From Acorus gramineus (Eukaryota > Streptophyta > Magnoliopsida > Acorales > Acoraceae): a stretch of DNA of 64,000 nucleotides. Made by a program: the position numbers and the translations under genes. Location of the stretch: contig CM060849.1 of NCBI GenBank assembly GCA_030737835.1, forward strand, positions 6,324,001-6,388,000, read 5' to 3'. This document shows positions 47,964 through 60,088 of this stretch, piece after piece; positions within the stretch are counted from its first letter, which is position 1; each line of letters opens with the position of its first letter. The notes under the pieces were generated by a model. That model saw only the letters and a program-made list of their open reading frames with translations. It was not told the DNA's origin and searched no databases.

Positions 47964-48479
47964 GTGTATGGGGTTACAAAACATGTTGTAAAACCAACTA
48001 AGTGAATCATCCCTCCATCAATGCTTCCCTACACGACGAGTTCTTGAGTAAAAGATGGGATCAACATGGAATTCCTTTTCAATAGCATTTCTTTTAGGGT
48101 AAATCAACATGTATTTCTAGAAACAAATTCTTGTATATCTAAGAATTTACAAAAAGCACTCCCACAAGAAATATTAGGAAAGATAGTAGGGGGGAAACAC
48201 ATATTAAATTGTGTTGCATCCCCACCGAAGTTCCCTTTCCTCTTTGAGGGAGGTACATAGGGGAAAGCAAAATGACTAAGGTCCTATTTGAAAACGGATT
48301 TAAACAATTTTTAAGTTTGCAGAAAGTTACTTTTTCGAACTCATTTCCAAAAAGAATAACCGGGGCCAAAGTTGCACATAGATTTTTATGAAAAAAATGT
48401 CTAAAACTTGAGTTGTTCAAAAGTTATTGAGAGATAACTTCCTGTAAAATTAATTTTAAACTCAATTTTTGTCTAAAAT

Positions 48480-48600
48480 CAATTTTGCATCCTCAACAAA
48501 ATACCGCTCCCCATCAATTGTGTTCCAAGCTGCAATCTGATCAGCGGGGTGATTAGCTTCTCTCCAAATGTGGGTTGCCTTCAAGAGCAATTAGTTACCC
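48480..48600 (-). pseudogene. RNase H-like fragment of a retroelement
   Basis: The minus strand reads ATHIWREANHPADQIAAWN, followed by a short tail. The WREAN..AD pattern is the end of the RNase H domain found in plant LINEs and related retroelement genes. Only about 40 residues are visible and nothing upstream on that strand extends it convincingly. Confidence 0.5.
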
Positions 48601-48609
48601 ATTAAGAAA

Positions 48610-49437
48610 ACCAATTTAGAAAATGTTGCTCATTTTTGCAGTTATTTTTACAATCTTCAACATGATTTGATCTTTTTTAAAAAAAAATTCTGTTTAGTGA
48701 AGTACATATTTTCACATATGAAGTTCTTATTCTAATGAATTGAAAAATGAATGCTACATATGATGCCCAGAGTACTATAGCTCATCAGTCTTCATGCATA
48801 TCAGTCTTCATGTATCGAGTGGCCTCAAAAGTTGGAAAAAAAAGTGAACCTTAATCCTCTATAGTGATCCACGTTAATCTACGTTGAGTGAAGTACTCAA
48901 ATTAAAATTTTCTAATATCATCCAAGATTGCTGCTTTTTAACATTAGCACTTAAAACCAGATTAGTGCTTTTTCTCTCAAAAAAAAAAAAAAAAAAATAG
49001 TACTTGAAAGTTCATACATTTCTTCTTCCCGAAAATTCATGTGCACATAGAAAAAAGGATGCATCTAAAAATACACAAGAACCAAAGTTTTTTCAAGGCA
49101 TGTATCGTGTTTAATAAAATACATAATTTATAAAATATATGCTAGTATACTCACATAATCACATATACAAGAGTCTGCATCAAGTCATACCTGGCTACTA
49201 TTAATACTATCAGTATCAAAATATACAGAGAATCGAATTGCATAGAAAGTGACACTTGTACACAATAATTGGTTTCGATTCATTAGCTGTGTAGTTCAAT
49301 TCATAGATTGTACAGTTCGATAATGGTGGTGGTAATCAAGCCTGACTGGATCTGAACTTTGTATACAAGAACGGCACACAGTAAACAAATCTCGGCCTTT
49401 CTGAGGGTGGGTGTAGGGCCCAAAAACGAGGCCCACC
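48610..49437. other. A/T-rich intergenic, no gene seen
   Basis: No coding similarity. Contains an A18-type run near 48980-48997. Confidence 0.4.
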
Positions 49438-49472
49438 GGGGGGGGGGGGACCTCCATGTAGCGGCTACCCAT

Positions 49473-49518
49473 GATCCATTTAAGGGGTGGCCCACGATCC
49501 ATTTAAGGGGCGGCCCAC
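49473..49518. repeat. 23-bp tandem duplication next to a G12 run
   Basis: GATCCATTTAAGGGG-T/C-GGCCCAC occurs twice head to tail. A run of 12 G lies at 49438-49449. Confidence 0.85.
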
Positions 49519-49732
49519 GACCCGGATCACCCATCTCAGTGGATCCGACTCGCCAGCCAACCAAAATCCTAGCCCAGTAAAAATTATCAAACTTGATGAC
49601 TTCTTGGGATATTCAAATCCAACAAATTTGGAGCCATCAGAGCGATCCACTAGGATTGCATGGATAACGGCTGTGGATCATACAAATCTGAATGGCGCCA
49701 TCAAGAAACACAGACTTTACCGATGGCCAGAT

Positions 49733-49996
49733 CCGTCGCTAAAGAAAATAAACGCCGTCGCTATAGGCATTACCGACGGGCGATGTGGCCGTTGGAAGCA
49801 GTCGCTAAAGGTCTCGTCGCTAATATCTACACCGACGGTCAGGACCATCGCTAATATGGTAAACAAGTATACCACCGTGATAACCATAGTTAATTATGTA
49901 TATCTTTTAGCCATCGCTAAAAGCCCTCAACAGTTTTGTAAACAACGTGATTTGTGGGTTGTACTGTGCCTTTACCGACGGCTGGCGGCTGTCGCT
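49733..49996. repeat. cluster of TCGCTA(A/T) and CCGACGG motifs, likely transposon subterminal repeats
   Basis: TCGCTAA or TCGCTAT occurs about seven times within 265 bp (near 49735, 49755, 49803, 49816, 49848, 49913 and 49990). Interspersed are three ACCGACGG motifs (near 49770, 49831 and 49973). Dense motifs of the GTCGCTAAA/CCGACGG type are typical of subterminal regions of plant CACTA (En/Spm) elements. No CACTA terminus or transposase was found nearby, so it would be a remnant or non-autonomous copy. Confidence 0.45.
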
Positions 49997-50009
49997 AATG
50001 TTATTATTT

Positions 50010-50700
50010 TACTATTTTTTATTTATTTGCTGATTTTTTTTAAATTTCTACCTGGAAAGTTCAAAAGTCATTCAACAATTTTCATCTATTGGATATTTCA
50101 TTCACAATCATAATTTAAAAATTCTTGAATTCACTAAAATTTAAATATAACATCTTCATAATTCAAAATATAACATATCTACATCAAAATATTCCTTACA
50201 ATTCCAGAGCAAAGCTAACTCTCTCCATAAAATGTTTTTGTTTTTTTAAAAATCTTCTTTGTTTGAGCCTCCACTTCCTTGCAACTCTTCTTTGTAGATG
50301 ATTTTGCTTCATCTTTGCATTAGAAGCATTGCACATATTAAAATATAATTAAATAATGGATAGTGTGTTCATTTTCAAAACAATATAAAAAATTTGGAAT
50401 TCATATAAGGTTTGAAGCTCCACTACCTTGTAGTTCATTTCCCACCGACTCTCCATATAAGGTTGAGCTTCATCCTTGTATACAAAAGAATGTCAAAATT
50501 ACATGCATAAATTTTTTTTTAATGAAAGATAGGCTACCATAATTTTATTCAAACTGAGACAAGTGCCATGAAGATACATCAACAAAAAAAAAATCAAGAT
50601 GGTGTTAATAGAAGAGATTTCTACAAAGTACCAAATACATACAGACATTATAAACTAACAGCTTTCAGACAGTGAAATTCTAGTGACCTATTAAATTTTT
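50010..50700. other. A/T-rich intergenic, no gene seen
   Basis: No coding similarity and no repeat I could define. Confidence 0.4.
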
Positions 50701-50714
50701 AAGACTTTACACAC

Positions 50715-50786
50715 AAGCATCTCTCAATTCATTTTTAATGACTTCATTAAAATGAATAGTCATTAAAAATGAATTGAGAGATGCTT
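50715..50786. repeat. perfect 28-bp palindrome with 16-nt loop
   Basis: The left arm (50715-50742, AAGCATCTCTCAATTCATTT plus TTAATGAC) is exactly complementary to the right arm (50759-50786). The loop itself can pair TTCATT with AATGAA, so a transcript would fold into a hairpin of about 72 nt. Confidence 0.95.
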
Positions 50787-50789
50787 ATA

Positions 50790-52900
50790 TATTTTTTGGA
50801 ACTAAGAACTCTAGCTAGGAAGGTTGAACTGTCTTTAGCTATAATGGAGTACCCTAACTTGACATCCTTAAAAATTTTCAACCTCTAGGGAGTCGAAGTG
50901 TTTGAAAATTTTAAAAAATGAGAAGCAGAAAGAATTAAAATTTTTCATGACAGCAGTTACCCAAAAATAACAAAAGGAAGTTCAAGAATTTCAAACAGTC
51001 AACTTTGAACAATGAGCTAGGCAGAAACCCATTTCCAAATAAATTCTCAAATTTAGAATTTTGTGAATAATTATAAATTTGGAAATAACTATATGACAAT
51101 GAAAAATTGTTAACATGTTTAGCAACAATAATCAACCTTCTGGTCCTCCTCAAGAAGTTAATTGGATGGGTCCATATAATTCCATTCAATATCGAAATTC
51201 GAAATCAGATCAGTGTAGTCATCATTTTCTGTGTGTGGTGTGTGTGTCTTCTCATTTTTTTGGCCATCAAATGATTCAAATAAAGAAAGGATTGGTTACC
51301 AACAACAGTCAGCCAAAAGTCAGGAATGGATTTAATGATCTCATTCCGCCTACTGTAAACATGCCTTCGTATCTCGTTGTAGACTGGTCAAGAATGTAGA
51401 CTAGAGTCCACCATGCAAAGTTTAGGCTTAGAACAAATTTGTTATGGCAAATGACAACCTAACAAACATATAATAGTGTCTAAATCTGGATATTTGTAAG
51501 TATCCAACGCTTTAAAGAACCACATGTTTTGGAAATGATATAAAAAGACCTAAACTTAGGCACAAACCTAAAATAGTATTTACAACATGATTTTTGAAAA
51601 CTCACCACTCATGTTTCTTTTTCCAAATTTGCCAGAAAATCAAAAATAGGTGGCCACACATGAAATACATTTTTTGTATCTCAGACCAATAGGAGGGTGT
51701 AGCCCCACTGAAGAGCAGGGCTTTCACATGATTCAGTGTTGGAGAATATTCTCTAATTAATATGAAAAGTGCCAGGTACTTGGGAGGAAAATCAATCAAT
51801 TTTGATCTAATCACAACCACCAAAAATAAGGATCCACATATTATTGTTAGAAGCTTGTGTGTGGTTAGGATATTTTCTTTCCTACAAACCCCTATCTGAC
51901 ACAAACAGAGGAAACATTTATGGCTGGGAAATCTCTCTGTCAACCCTGCTTAAACAATACAGAATTTAAGAGCCAAGTGAACTAGCAAGTAGATAAGAGA
52001 TAAAAAAGGGTGAGCTCAAAAAAGAAAACATTCTACAATTTCCTACCTTCAAGTAAGATTACTAAGCATTTCAGTAATTGCTTATCCCAACCTTTAATCA
52101 TAGCACTATAAATATGGTGTTATTCCAATAGTTATGCAATTCTTTGATGATTTCCTATCTGAGGTCATTGCACTTGTTTAAAATATTTTAATTAATCTAG
52201 AGGTAAAGCCTTAATATCCCCCCTACAAATAAGCCCTATTTGTGTCACATAGTGTTTTAGCTACTAAATAATATTTTTTATTCACAAAATGGCAGAATCT
52301 ATCAACCCATGATAGTAAGATATGTATTTGAACACCCATATGACACACTCTTAAGGGAACACTATCATATTTTATCAGCTCTTGACCTTAATACTCTCCT
52401 CAGCCACTCTTGCAAAACTGCATTATATGTGCTCTTTACTAGTTCTGTTGCTTTCTAATTAAGCCTACAAAACTCCAAACCTTCATTCCTTTGTCCTTTT
52501 TTTTTCAACATTCATACAGATTTTCAACTCATCAACTGATACTATTTGACCAAATATTACAGCAACAATGGTTCCAAGTTGGTAAAAGGGAAAAGTAAAA
52601 TTGGAATGATTCATTTCTTCCTACAATGAACCAATTAAATGTATGGCAATAAACACCTAAACTTCTCATATCCAACACATGAAATCAGGCTGTCATCTCA
52701 TCCAAAAAAGCTAGAATATGAGAGCTAAAAATTAGATAAATTCATGTTGACAGCAGCTATGAAGACTTATCAAATGCAGATTTTATAGCTTTCTTAAGCT
52801 TGCAAACAGAACATGTATGAAAACCCAATAATAGGGTTGAATGATTCTTGAGTCCACCAAATACAGTGATGATGCTTGGACTTATCTGGTTTGGAAAAGG
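50790..52900. other. A/T-rich intergenic, no gene seen
   Basis: Short open frames on both strands lack any recognisable domain. It ends at the copia LTR. Confidence 0.45.
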
Positions 52901-52901
52901 C

Positions 52902-53027
52902 TGTTAGAATATGAAAAGAATGAATCAATCATATTATTAGGGTTTGTATCCAATATTTATAGTACAAAAAGGAAAACAAGAAAAAGACTAATCTACCCTT
53001 AACCCTAACATATATATACATTTAACA
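52902..53027 (-). mobile_element. 3' LTR (126 bp) of a Ty1/copia element
   Basis: In plus orientation it begins TGTTAGAATATG and ends ACATTTAACA, so TGTTA...TAACA ends are present. A minus-strand TATA (CTATAAATATTGG) lies near 52954-52966. It abuts a polypurine tract and the copia RNase H end. 126 bp is very short for a copia LTR. The other LTR must lie beyond the nested element, outside the window. Confidence 0.72.
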
Positions 53028-53040
53028 CCCCCCCCTCAAA
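53028..53040 (-). other. polypurine tract of the copia element
   Basis: The minus strand reads TTTGAGGGGGGGG directly before the LTR start TGTTAAATG. This is where plus-strand DNA synthesis is primed. Confidence 0.75.
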
Positions 53041-53041
53041 C

Positions 53042-53295
53042 TCATGGTGGATCATACACCGAGAGTTTGCTCAACAAGAAACCATGCCGCTGAAGTGTAT
53101 GAGACTTTGTGAAAAAGTCTGATAACTGAAGAGAAGAGGAAATATATGGGAGTGATATAGTGCCCGCAATAAAATGATGACGGATGAAGTGACAATCGAT
53201 CTCGATGTGCTTCGTACGTTCATGAAATACTGGATTGCTAGCAATCTGAATGGCGCTCTTGTTGTCACAATATAGGGGAGTAGACGTAGATAGAA
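53042..53295 (-). pseudogene. Ty1/copia RNase H C-terminus, truncated by the gypsy insertion
   Basis: The minus strand encodes [20 protein letters not shown], then [20 protein letters not shown], and near the end [15 protein letters not shown], stopping at a TGA (53044-53042). This is the standard end of copia polyproteins: the RNase H catalytic CDN box, the HIEID motif and the D-x2-TK box. The frame is open to 53295, where the chromovirus LTR begins, so the rest of the polyprotein was displaced beyond the window. It is followed by the polypurine tract and LTR as expected. Confidence 0.85.
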
Positions 53296-56274
53296 TGTCA
53301 CGCCCCAGGGCGGCCGTCCCCGGGACGCGGCAAGTGTATATATGATATCAGTAACAGGAAACCAATAATAAACCACAACAACAACTAAAATGATAACACA
53401 GGTAGAAACAGGGCTGACATAATATATACACCAAATGCGGAAGCTAAAAAGACTGAGTCTGTAATCAAAACATACTACAGACTCGATACATAATCGTATG
53501 TCCTGTGAGAGCCAACATGTCCATAAACATACACAACAAAATCCAATATATAATCCAACTAAGTGCCCAAGCACAGAACATATACGTACAACAGAAGAAG
53601 GGTGCTGATGGCCTCAAAACTCGTGGGACGCGGTGCTGCCCTCTGCCGGTGCAGTCGCTCGGGAAGCTCCTCCCTCAGTGATCACTGAAAAGACATTATG
53701 CGAGGGGTGAGCCACACGCTCAGTGAATAGCACAACCCATGCATACAGTTCATATTAACCATATTTAAGCAAGTCATAAGCCACAAGTGGCTCAATATCA
53801 CAATCTGGGGGTTCGTTCATCGCCGAACTCCATACCCTTACCCTCACCCTCACCCTCCACGGGCGACCTAGGATATTGGGACTTAGCGGGTTTATAATCA
53901 TCCTTACGCAAACCTGTGGGTCGTCGCATCGCCGGCCCACCATACCCTCACCCTCACCTTTCAACAGGTGACATAGGCTCTTGGGACTGACTAGGCTGTT
54001 GGTCACCCTTGGTCCACCGATAGTCTCTCCTCACTCCGCGGTTGTTTGGCCACTCCCATGTTCAGCACAGTCCTTCATCAAACCAGGAGGCGCCTACTAG
54101 TGGGAGCCCCTGCACGGGACAACCTGTCTAACGCCGAGGTAGTCTCTAACGGATCCAACGCAGGGCAACAGAACAGCCTATCCATCGCATATGATCCACT
54201 CGGATCCGCTGACAGCATCTCTCCACACTCCTAATGTCTTGAATTCCTCAGAATTCCACCAGCGCGCATAACCAGGATGCGGGGATTTAATAAGGCATAA
54301 GAGGGGGAAAAGAGACCCTGAGAGGGTAACCCGAGGTCCCGATGTAGGACATCCGACAACCAAACGAGGAACACGGAGTACCCTAACCCGGGTCTCAGTG
54401 TTAACCTCGCAAGGCCCCCTTATATTCCCTAAACATGCTATCAATTAATACAGTTTGCATTTAATTAAATAAATCAAACTAATAGGATACATGTACAGGT
54501 CGGGCTGTCCTAGCATGATAACAGGGAGGCAGGATGCATGGCTCATGCACAATCCTAAGGGTGCAAGTCCCTAACATACAATCTAGGGCGGCATGCAAAT
54601 CTACACACACACATCATGCTTACATGGATTATAATTATAACAGTTAATATAACCATACGCCCCAGGGGAGGTCGGTACACGCCCAAGGCATGTAACGACT
54701 CCCGAACTGGGTAGGGTCGTCCCACTCACCGGAAATCGGGTCGACGCGCGACCGTCCGTCGAGATCTGCAAGACAAGGTATTAACTGGTTAAGTATAAAT
54801 CCACCGTTATCCCAAAAATATACAACACACGCAATTAAATACACAACATCCCCAAACAACATTCAACACCCCTTCCGTCAACCACCCGCGGCCTCGGCAA
54901 GCACCCGCGGCCTCGGCAAGCACCCGCACGGCCTCGGCAACCACCCGGGTGCACCGCCGCGCTTCGGCCCGCGCGTTCCGCGCTCCGCCGGCCTCTGCCC
55001 GCCGCTTGGAGACGCCGCCGCACCACCTCCGGCTCCGCGCGCACACCGTGCCCAGCCGCAGCAGCCCGCGCGCGCGTGCCGAGCACCTCGCGCCGCCCCG
55101 CACACCTCGCGCGCACTGCCCTGCTCGACCAGCCCCTCCGTGCACACCTCGCCTGTCCGACCAGCACCCCGCGCACATCCTGCCGGCCCCGCCGCGCCTC
55201 GGCCACCACCCCGCGCACCAAGCACTTCGGCCAGCACCTCCTCGCGCACGGCCCAGCACCGCGGCCACCACCTCCGGGCGACCAGACCAGCGCGACCAGC
55301 ACCTCGTGCCCGAGCTACCCGAGGCCACCAGCCCGCCAGTCCGTACTGCCAGCACCTCCAACCAGCACCCCAGCACGACCCCGACTGCCAGCCCCCGACC
55401 CGCGCACGCCCGCGCGCATGCCGCGCGTACGCACGCCCGCGCGCGCACGTGCGCCTGCCCGCGCGCACCCGACCTGCGCGCGGCCTGGGCTGCTGTCGCC
55501 GCTGCCTGCTGCCTGGGACAGACCCCCACTTGGTCCGAGCACCACCACCACCAACCCTCGGCCACCCTTAGCCTCCGACCTCCCCCAACCACCCCGGCAG
55601 CCCCTTAACCACCCTCCACACACCCACAACCTCCCCTAACATACATCTAAACAAGAGAAGCAAGGGAAGGGAAGCTTACCCGAAGCAAGGAGAGGAGAAG
55701 AAGAGGGTCCGGGAGCTCCTTTCGCGCCGAAGCTCCTCCCAAACGGTCTCTACCCACTAGACCTCTTCCCACCTCCGAAATGGGTCCGGGCTGAGGAGAA
55801 GAGAGGGTGGAAGGGAGGGCAAAACTCGCCGAAAATCGGATTTGAGAGTACCCGTGTGTAGATCGGGACCCGATCTACACTTTTCGTGCTTTGGGTTTTT
55901 GGTTTTGAGGGGTGGAAGGGCTTCAAATGGAAGCTTTTGAGAGAGGGGGAGAGAGAGAAAGTTGGTCGTAGGGATGATGAATAGTGTAGGGTGATTTCTT
56001 TTATATATAGGGCGCAACTTAAAAACCCGGATACGCCCCGGAACTACGAAATTTTTGCAAACGATGCCGGAATTCGATGAAATTTTCATGAGTGGCTCAA
56101 AATGGCACCAGGACACATAATATGCAGTTAGATTTTCAATCGGAGTCCTCTAACTCAGACAATAGCTAACAGTCCAAAATTATGCGGTTCCGATCGAAAA
56201 ACCCTGAAAATTTTAAAACTGCCAAAAATGCTCCAATGGTTGCCAATAGGCCAAAAAGTGACACATATATAACA
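53296..56274 (-). mobile_element. 3' LTR (2979 bp) of the chromovirus
   Basis: In plus orientation it begins TGTCACGCCCCAGGGCGG and ends GACACATATATAACA. It contains G-run repeats (in inverse, near 53835-53960) and a GC-rich block (about 54880-55570). A minus-strand TATA box (CTATATATAAAAG, about 55997-56010) is a likely promoter. Long open frames in the GC-rich block on both strands are composition artefacts. Confidence 0.92.
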
Positions 56275-56290
56275 TTCTCCCCCCCCTTAG
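56275..56290 (-). other. polypurine tract of the chromovirus
   Basis: The minus strand reads CTAAGGGGGGGGAGAA immediately before the LTR start TGTTATATATG. Confidence 0.85.
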
Positions 56291-56323
56291 GAAATTTTGT
56301 CCTCAAAATAAATACAAGTACAT

Positions 56324-59300
56324 CTAAGAAGGGAAAAGATGCGGATGTGCGTCACGCATGGCGTCCTCGAGCTCCCAGGTGGCCTCGGCACCAGAACGGT
56401 GCTGCCATCGCACCTTGACCAGCTGGACGGTCCTGGTGCGGAGCCTCTTCTCGCGGCGGTCCATGATCTCAATCGGCTGCTCCACAAAAGACAAGTCCGG
56501 CTCGAAGACGAGCGGCTCGAACGGAATGATGTGAGCAGGATCGTGGACGTATCGCCTCAGCTGCGAGACGTGGAAGACGTCATGGGCCTGAGCCAACTGT
56601 GGGGGCAGAGCGATGCGATAGGCCACCTCTCCAACTCGCTCGAGTATGAGGAAAGGCCCAATGAAACGCGGACTCAGCTTGCCCCGCACACCGAAACGGA
56701 AGATGCCCTTCATCGGGGACACCTTCAAGAACACATGATCACCGACCTCGAAGGAGAGCTCACGGCGACGGCGGTCGGCGTAGCTCTTCTGACGACTCTG
56801 AGCGACTCGGATACGCTCGCGGATCGTCTTCACCATCTCGGAGGTCTGGTGAACAATCTCTGGTCCCTCAAGCTGGCGCTCTCCGACCTCATCCCAACAC
56901 AGGGGGGACCTGCAGCTGCGGCCATAAAGTGCCTCGTAGGGGGCCATCCGGATGCTCGAATGATAGCTGTTGTTGTAGGCGAACTCCACCAACGGAAGGT
57001 GCCTCTCCCAACTGCCCCCAAAATCGAGCACACAGGCCCGCAGCATGTCCTCAAGGGTCTGGATCGTCCTCTCCGACTGGCCGTCCGTCTGAGGATGAAA
57101 CGCGGTACTGAAATGGAGGTTCGTACCAAGGGCGTGCTGGAGGCTACGCCAGAACCTCGAAGTGAAACGCGCGTCTCGATCAGAGATGATACTGACTGGA
57201 GTGCCATGGAGTCGGACAATCTCGGAGACAAATAGCTGCGCCAGGGTGTCCAGAGAATCGGTGAGTCGGATGGGGAGGAAATGAGCAGACTTCGTCAACC
57301 GGTCGACGATCACCCAGATGGCATCGCGACCCGAACGTGACCTCGGCAGACCCGAGACGAAGTCCATGGTAATCTGCTCCCACTTCCACTGAGGGATCTC
57401 AATGGACTGCAGCTTCCCCGCAGGGCGCTGATGCTCCGACTTCACCTGCTGGCATACTAGGCATCGGGCAACAAATCTGGCAATATCTGTCTTCATCCCG
57501 CGCCACCAGTAGCCGCGACGAAGGCCCCTGTACATCTTCGTGCCTCCAGGGTGCACTGTGTACCTCGAGCGATGGGCCTCGTCCAGAATCTTCCACCTCA
57601 GCTCTGCACACTCGGCCTCTGAATCTCAGGATCCCGTCTGCACGAATCTGGTAGTCCTGACGCTCGCCCCGGGCGACGCCTTCAGAAAGGACTATAAAAT
57701 GCGGGTCCTGAGCCTGAGCCGTGCGGATCTCGTCGAGAAGAACCGGCTGCACCACCAGCCTGGCCAAATAGCCACCAGCAGGGGTCTCTCAGACGCAAAT
57801 CCAGCAAGCGGCCTCCTCCAGAAGCCTCCAACGACGGACAGCCATGTGGGCGGCCATGCCCAGGGGCTGTCTACTGAGCGCATCTGCAACGACATTCGCC
57901 TTACCCGGATGGTAAGCGATGTCACAGTCGTAGTCTGTCAGGAACTCAACCCAACGCCTCTGTCGCATGTTGAGCTCCGGCTGAGACTGCAGATACGTCA
58001 AGCTCTTATGATCTGTGAAGAGCTCGAACTCCTCTCCGTAGAGATAATGCCTCCACATCTTCAGCGCAAATATAATCGCAGCCAACTCAAGGTCATGGGT
58101 GGGGTAGTTCTGCTCATGGGGCTTCAACTGACGAGACGCGTAAGCCACCACCTTACCGTACTGCATCAGGACGCCGCCCACACCCAACTGCGATGCATCT
58201 GTATACACTGCGAACCCACCGCTCCCAGATGGAAGGGTAAGAACCGGCGCTGAGGTGAGTCTTCGCTTCAGCTCCTGGAAGCTCTCCTCGCAAGAAGGGG
58301 ACCACTCGAACCGAACGTCTTTCCGAGTGAGGCGGGTAAGAGGAACGGCTATCTTGGAGAAACCCTCCACAAACCTCCTATAATAACCCGCCAAGCCCAA
58401 GAAGCTACGAATCTCTGTGGGGTTCGACGGTCGACGCCAATTCGACACGGCGAGCGTCTTCTCCGGGTCCACAGCTATACCCTCACCGGAAATCACATGG
58501 CCCAGAAAGGCCATCCGCTCCAACCAGAACTCGCACTTGCTGAACTTGGCGAACAACTGATGTCCAGCCAGAGTCTCCAAAACAGTGCGGAGGTGGTGAG
58601 CGTGCTCCTCCAGACTCCTCGAGTACACCAATATGTCATCGATGAATACTACCACAAAGGAGTCGAGGAAGGGTCGAAATACCCGGTTCATCAGATCCAT
58701 GATAGCCGCCGGCGCGTTCGTCAACCCGAAGGCAGTACTCTGAACTCGTAGTGCCCGTACCGGGTGCGAAAGGCCGTCTTCGGAATATCTGACTCCCGGA
58801 TCTTCAACTGATAGTACCCCGAGCGGAGATCGATCTTGGAAAAGACACACGCTCCCTGAAGCTGGTCAAACAGATCGTCGATCCGCGGCAACGGGTACTT
58901 GTTCTTCACTGTCCGCTTATTCAACTGCCTGTAATCAATACACAGCCGCAGTGAACCGTCCTTCTTCCGGACGAACAGGACAGGGGCTCCCCACGGAGAC
59001 ACACTCGGACGTGCGAAGCCCTTCTCCAGCAACTCCTCCAACTGCTCCTTCAGCACCCTCAGCTCTGCGGGAGCCATCCGGTACGGAGCCCTCGACACCG
59101 GCTCGGTCCCCGGAAGCAGATTGATCTCAAACTCAATCGCGCGGTCCGGCGGTAATCCCGGAAGATCGTCGGGGAAAACCTCAGGAAACTCTGCCACGAC
59201 TGGAGTCTGACTGATATCTGCCCGCAGCGGTGCATCCTCCAGAGCAATATAAGCCAGAAAGCCCTCGCATCCACCCTGAAGGAGTCTCCACGCCTGCATG

Positions 59301-60088
59301 GACGACACGAACCCCAGAGGAGCTACGTCTCGATCGCCCACGAACTGGAAGGACCTCCGACCAGGAAGGTGGAACGACACCGACTTGGCGAAACAGTCGA
59401 TGCTGGCATGACTAGCTGCTAGCCAATCCATCCCCAGGATGGCATCAAAATCCGACATCGCGAGCTCCACCAGCTCTACCGGAAACTCATGCTCCGCGAT
59501 CTCCACCGTGCACCCTCGGTACACAGAACTAAGGAGAATCCGGTCTCCCACGGGCAATGCTACCTCTAACACAGCATCTAGAGGAGCGGACGCCACACCC
59601 GTCCGTCTCGCGAAAGCAGGAGACACGAACGAGTGGGTGGCTCCAGAATCGAATAGCACATAAGCAGGAAGCTGGGAGATCTGAACAATACCTCTGACCA
59701 CGCTGCCTGATGCCTGGGCCTCCTCTGCCGAAAGCGCTGCCACTCGGCCCTGATCGAACTGAGGCTGAGGAGCAGGGGCACGCCTCGCCTGCTGCGCTGG
59801 CTGCCTCCTCTGATCAGCACGGCCACCCTGTGGCTGCTGCTGCTGACGCTGAGGCTGCTGCTGCGGCTGGCGCTGAGGCTGCTGCTGCTGCTGGCGCTGC
59901 TGGAACGGCTGCTGGAACGGCCGCTGCTGCAACTGCTGCTGCTGGGGCATCACTGCTGGTCGGCCAGCGTCAGGGCAATTATACAGAATATGCCCGACGC
60001 GCTGACAGTGATAACAGCGCCTCGTCTGGCCGCCTCGACTGGACCGGCACGGCTGCGATGGGTGCTGGGCCTCGCGCTGGCACCACAT
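56324..60088 (-). pseudogene. chromovirus pol: protease, reverse transcriptase, RNase H, integrase, chromodomain; frameshifted
   Basis: Minus-strand pieces in order: 60088-58721 has a zinc knuckle ([14 protein letters not shown]), a Gln-rich linker (about 59945-59820), protease [11 protein letters not shown] (near 59660) and the first half of reverse transcriptase ([20 protein letters not shown]). After a frameshift near 58740, 58850-57789 has [12 protein letters not shown], the catalytic FIDD box (near 58640), RNase [13 protein letters not shown] and DHKSLTYL. After more shifts, 57767-57399 and 57556-56324 hold the integrase zinc-binding CLVCQQVK, catalytic TMDFVSG, SDRDARF and DGQSERTIQ (Asp, Asp, Glu). 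A chromodomain-like end follows (DRREKRLRTRTVQLVKVRW... ATWELE). Integrase inserts the DNA copy and the chromodomain may guide it to heterochromatin. At least three frame breaks inactivate it. Confidence 0.9.

Noticed and set aside
51115..51399. Plus-strand open frame of 94 residues
   Set aside because: No recognisable domain or splice context, and average composition for chance in this DNA.
54807..55639. Long open frames on both strands in the left chromovirus LTR
   Set aside because: Same GC-rich block as at 36100-36870; composition artefact. The mirror set at 62733-63565 is rejected for the same reason.
56339..57235. Plus-strand open frame of about 298 residues
   Set aside because: Antisense shadow of the integrase region; no domain.
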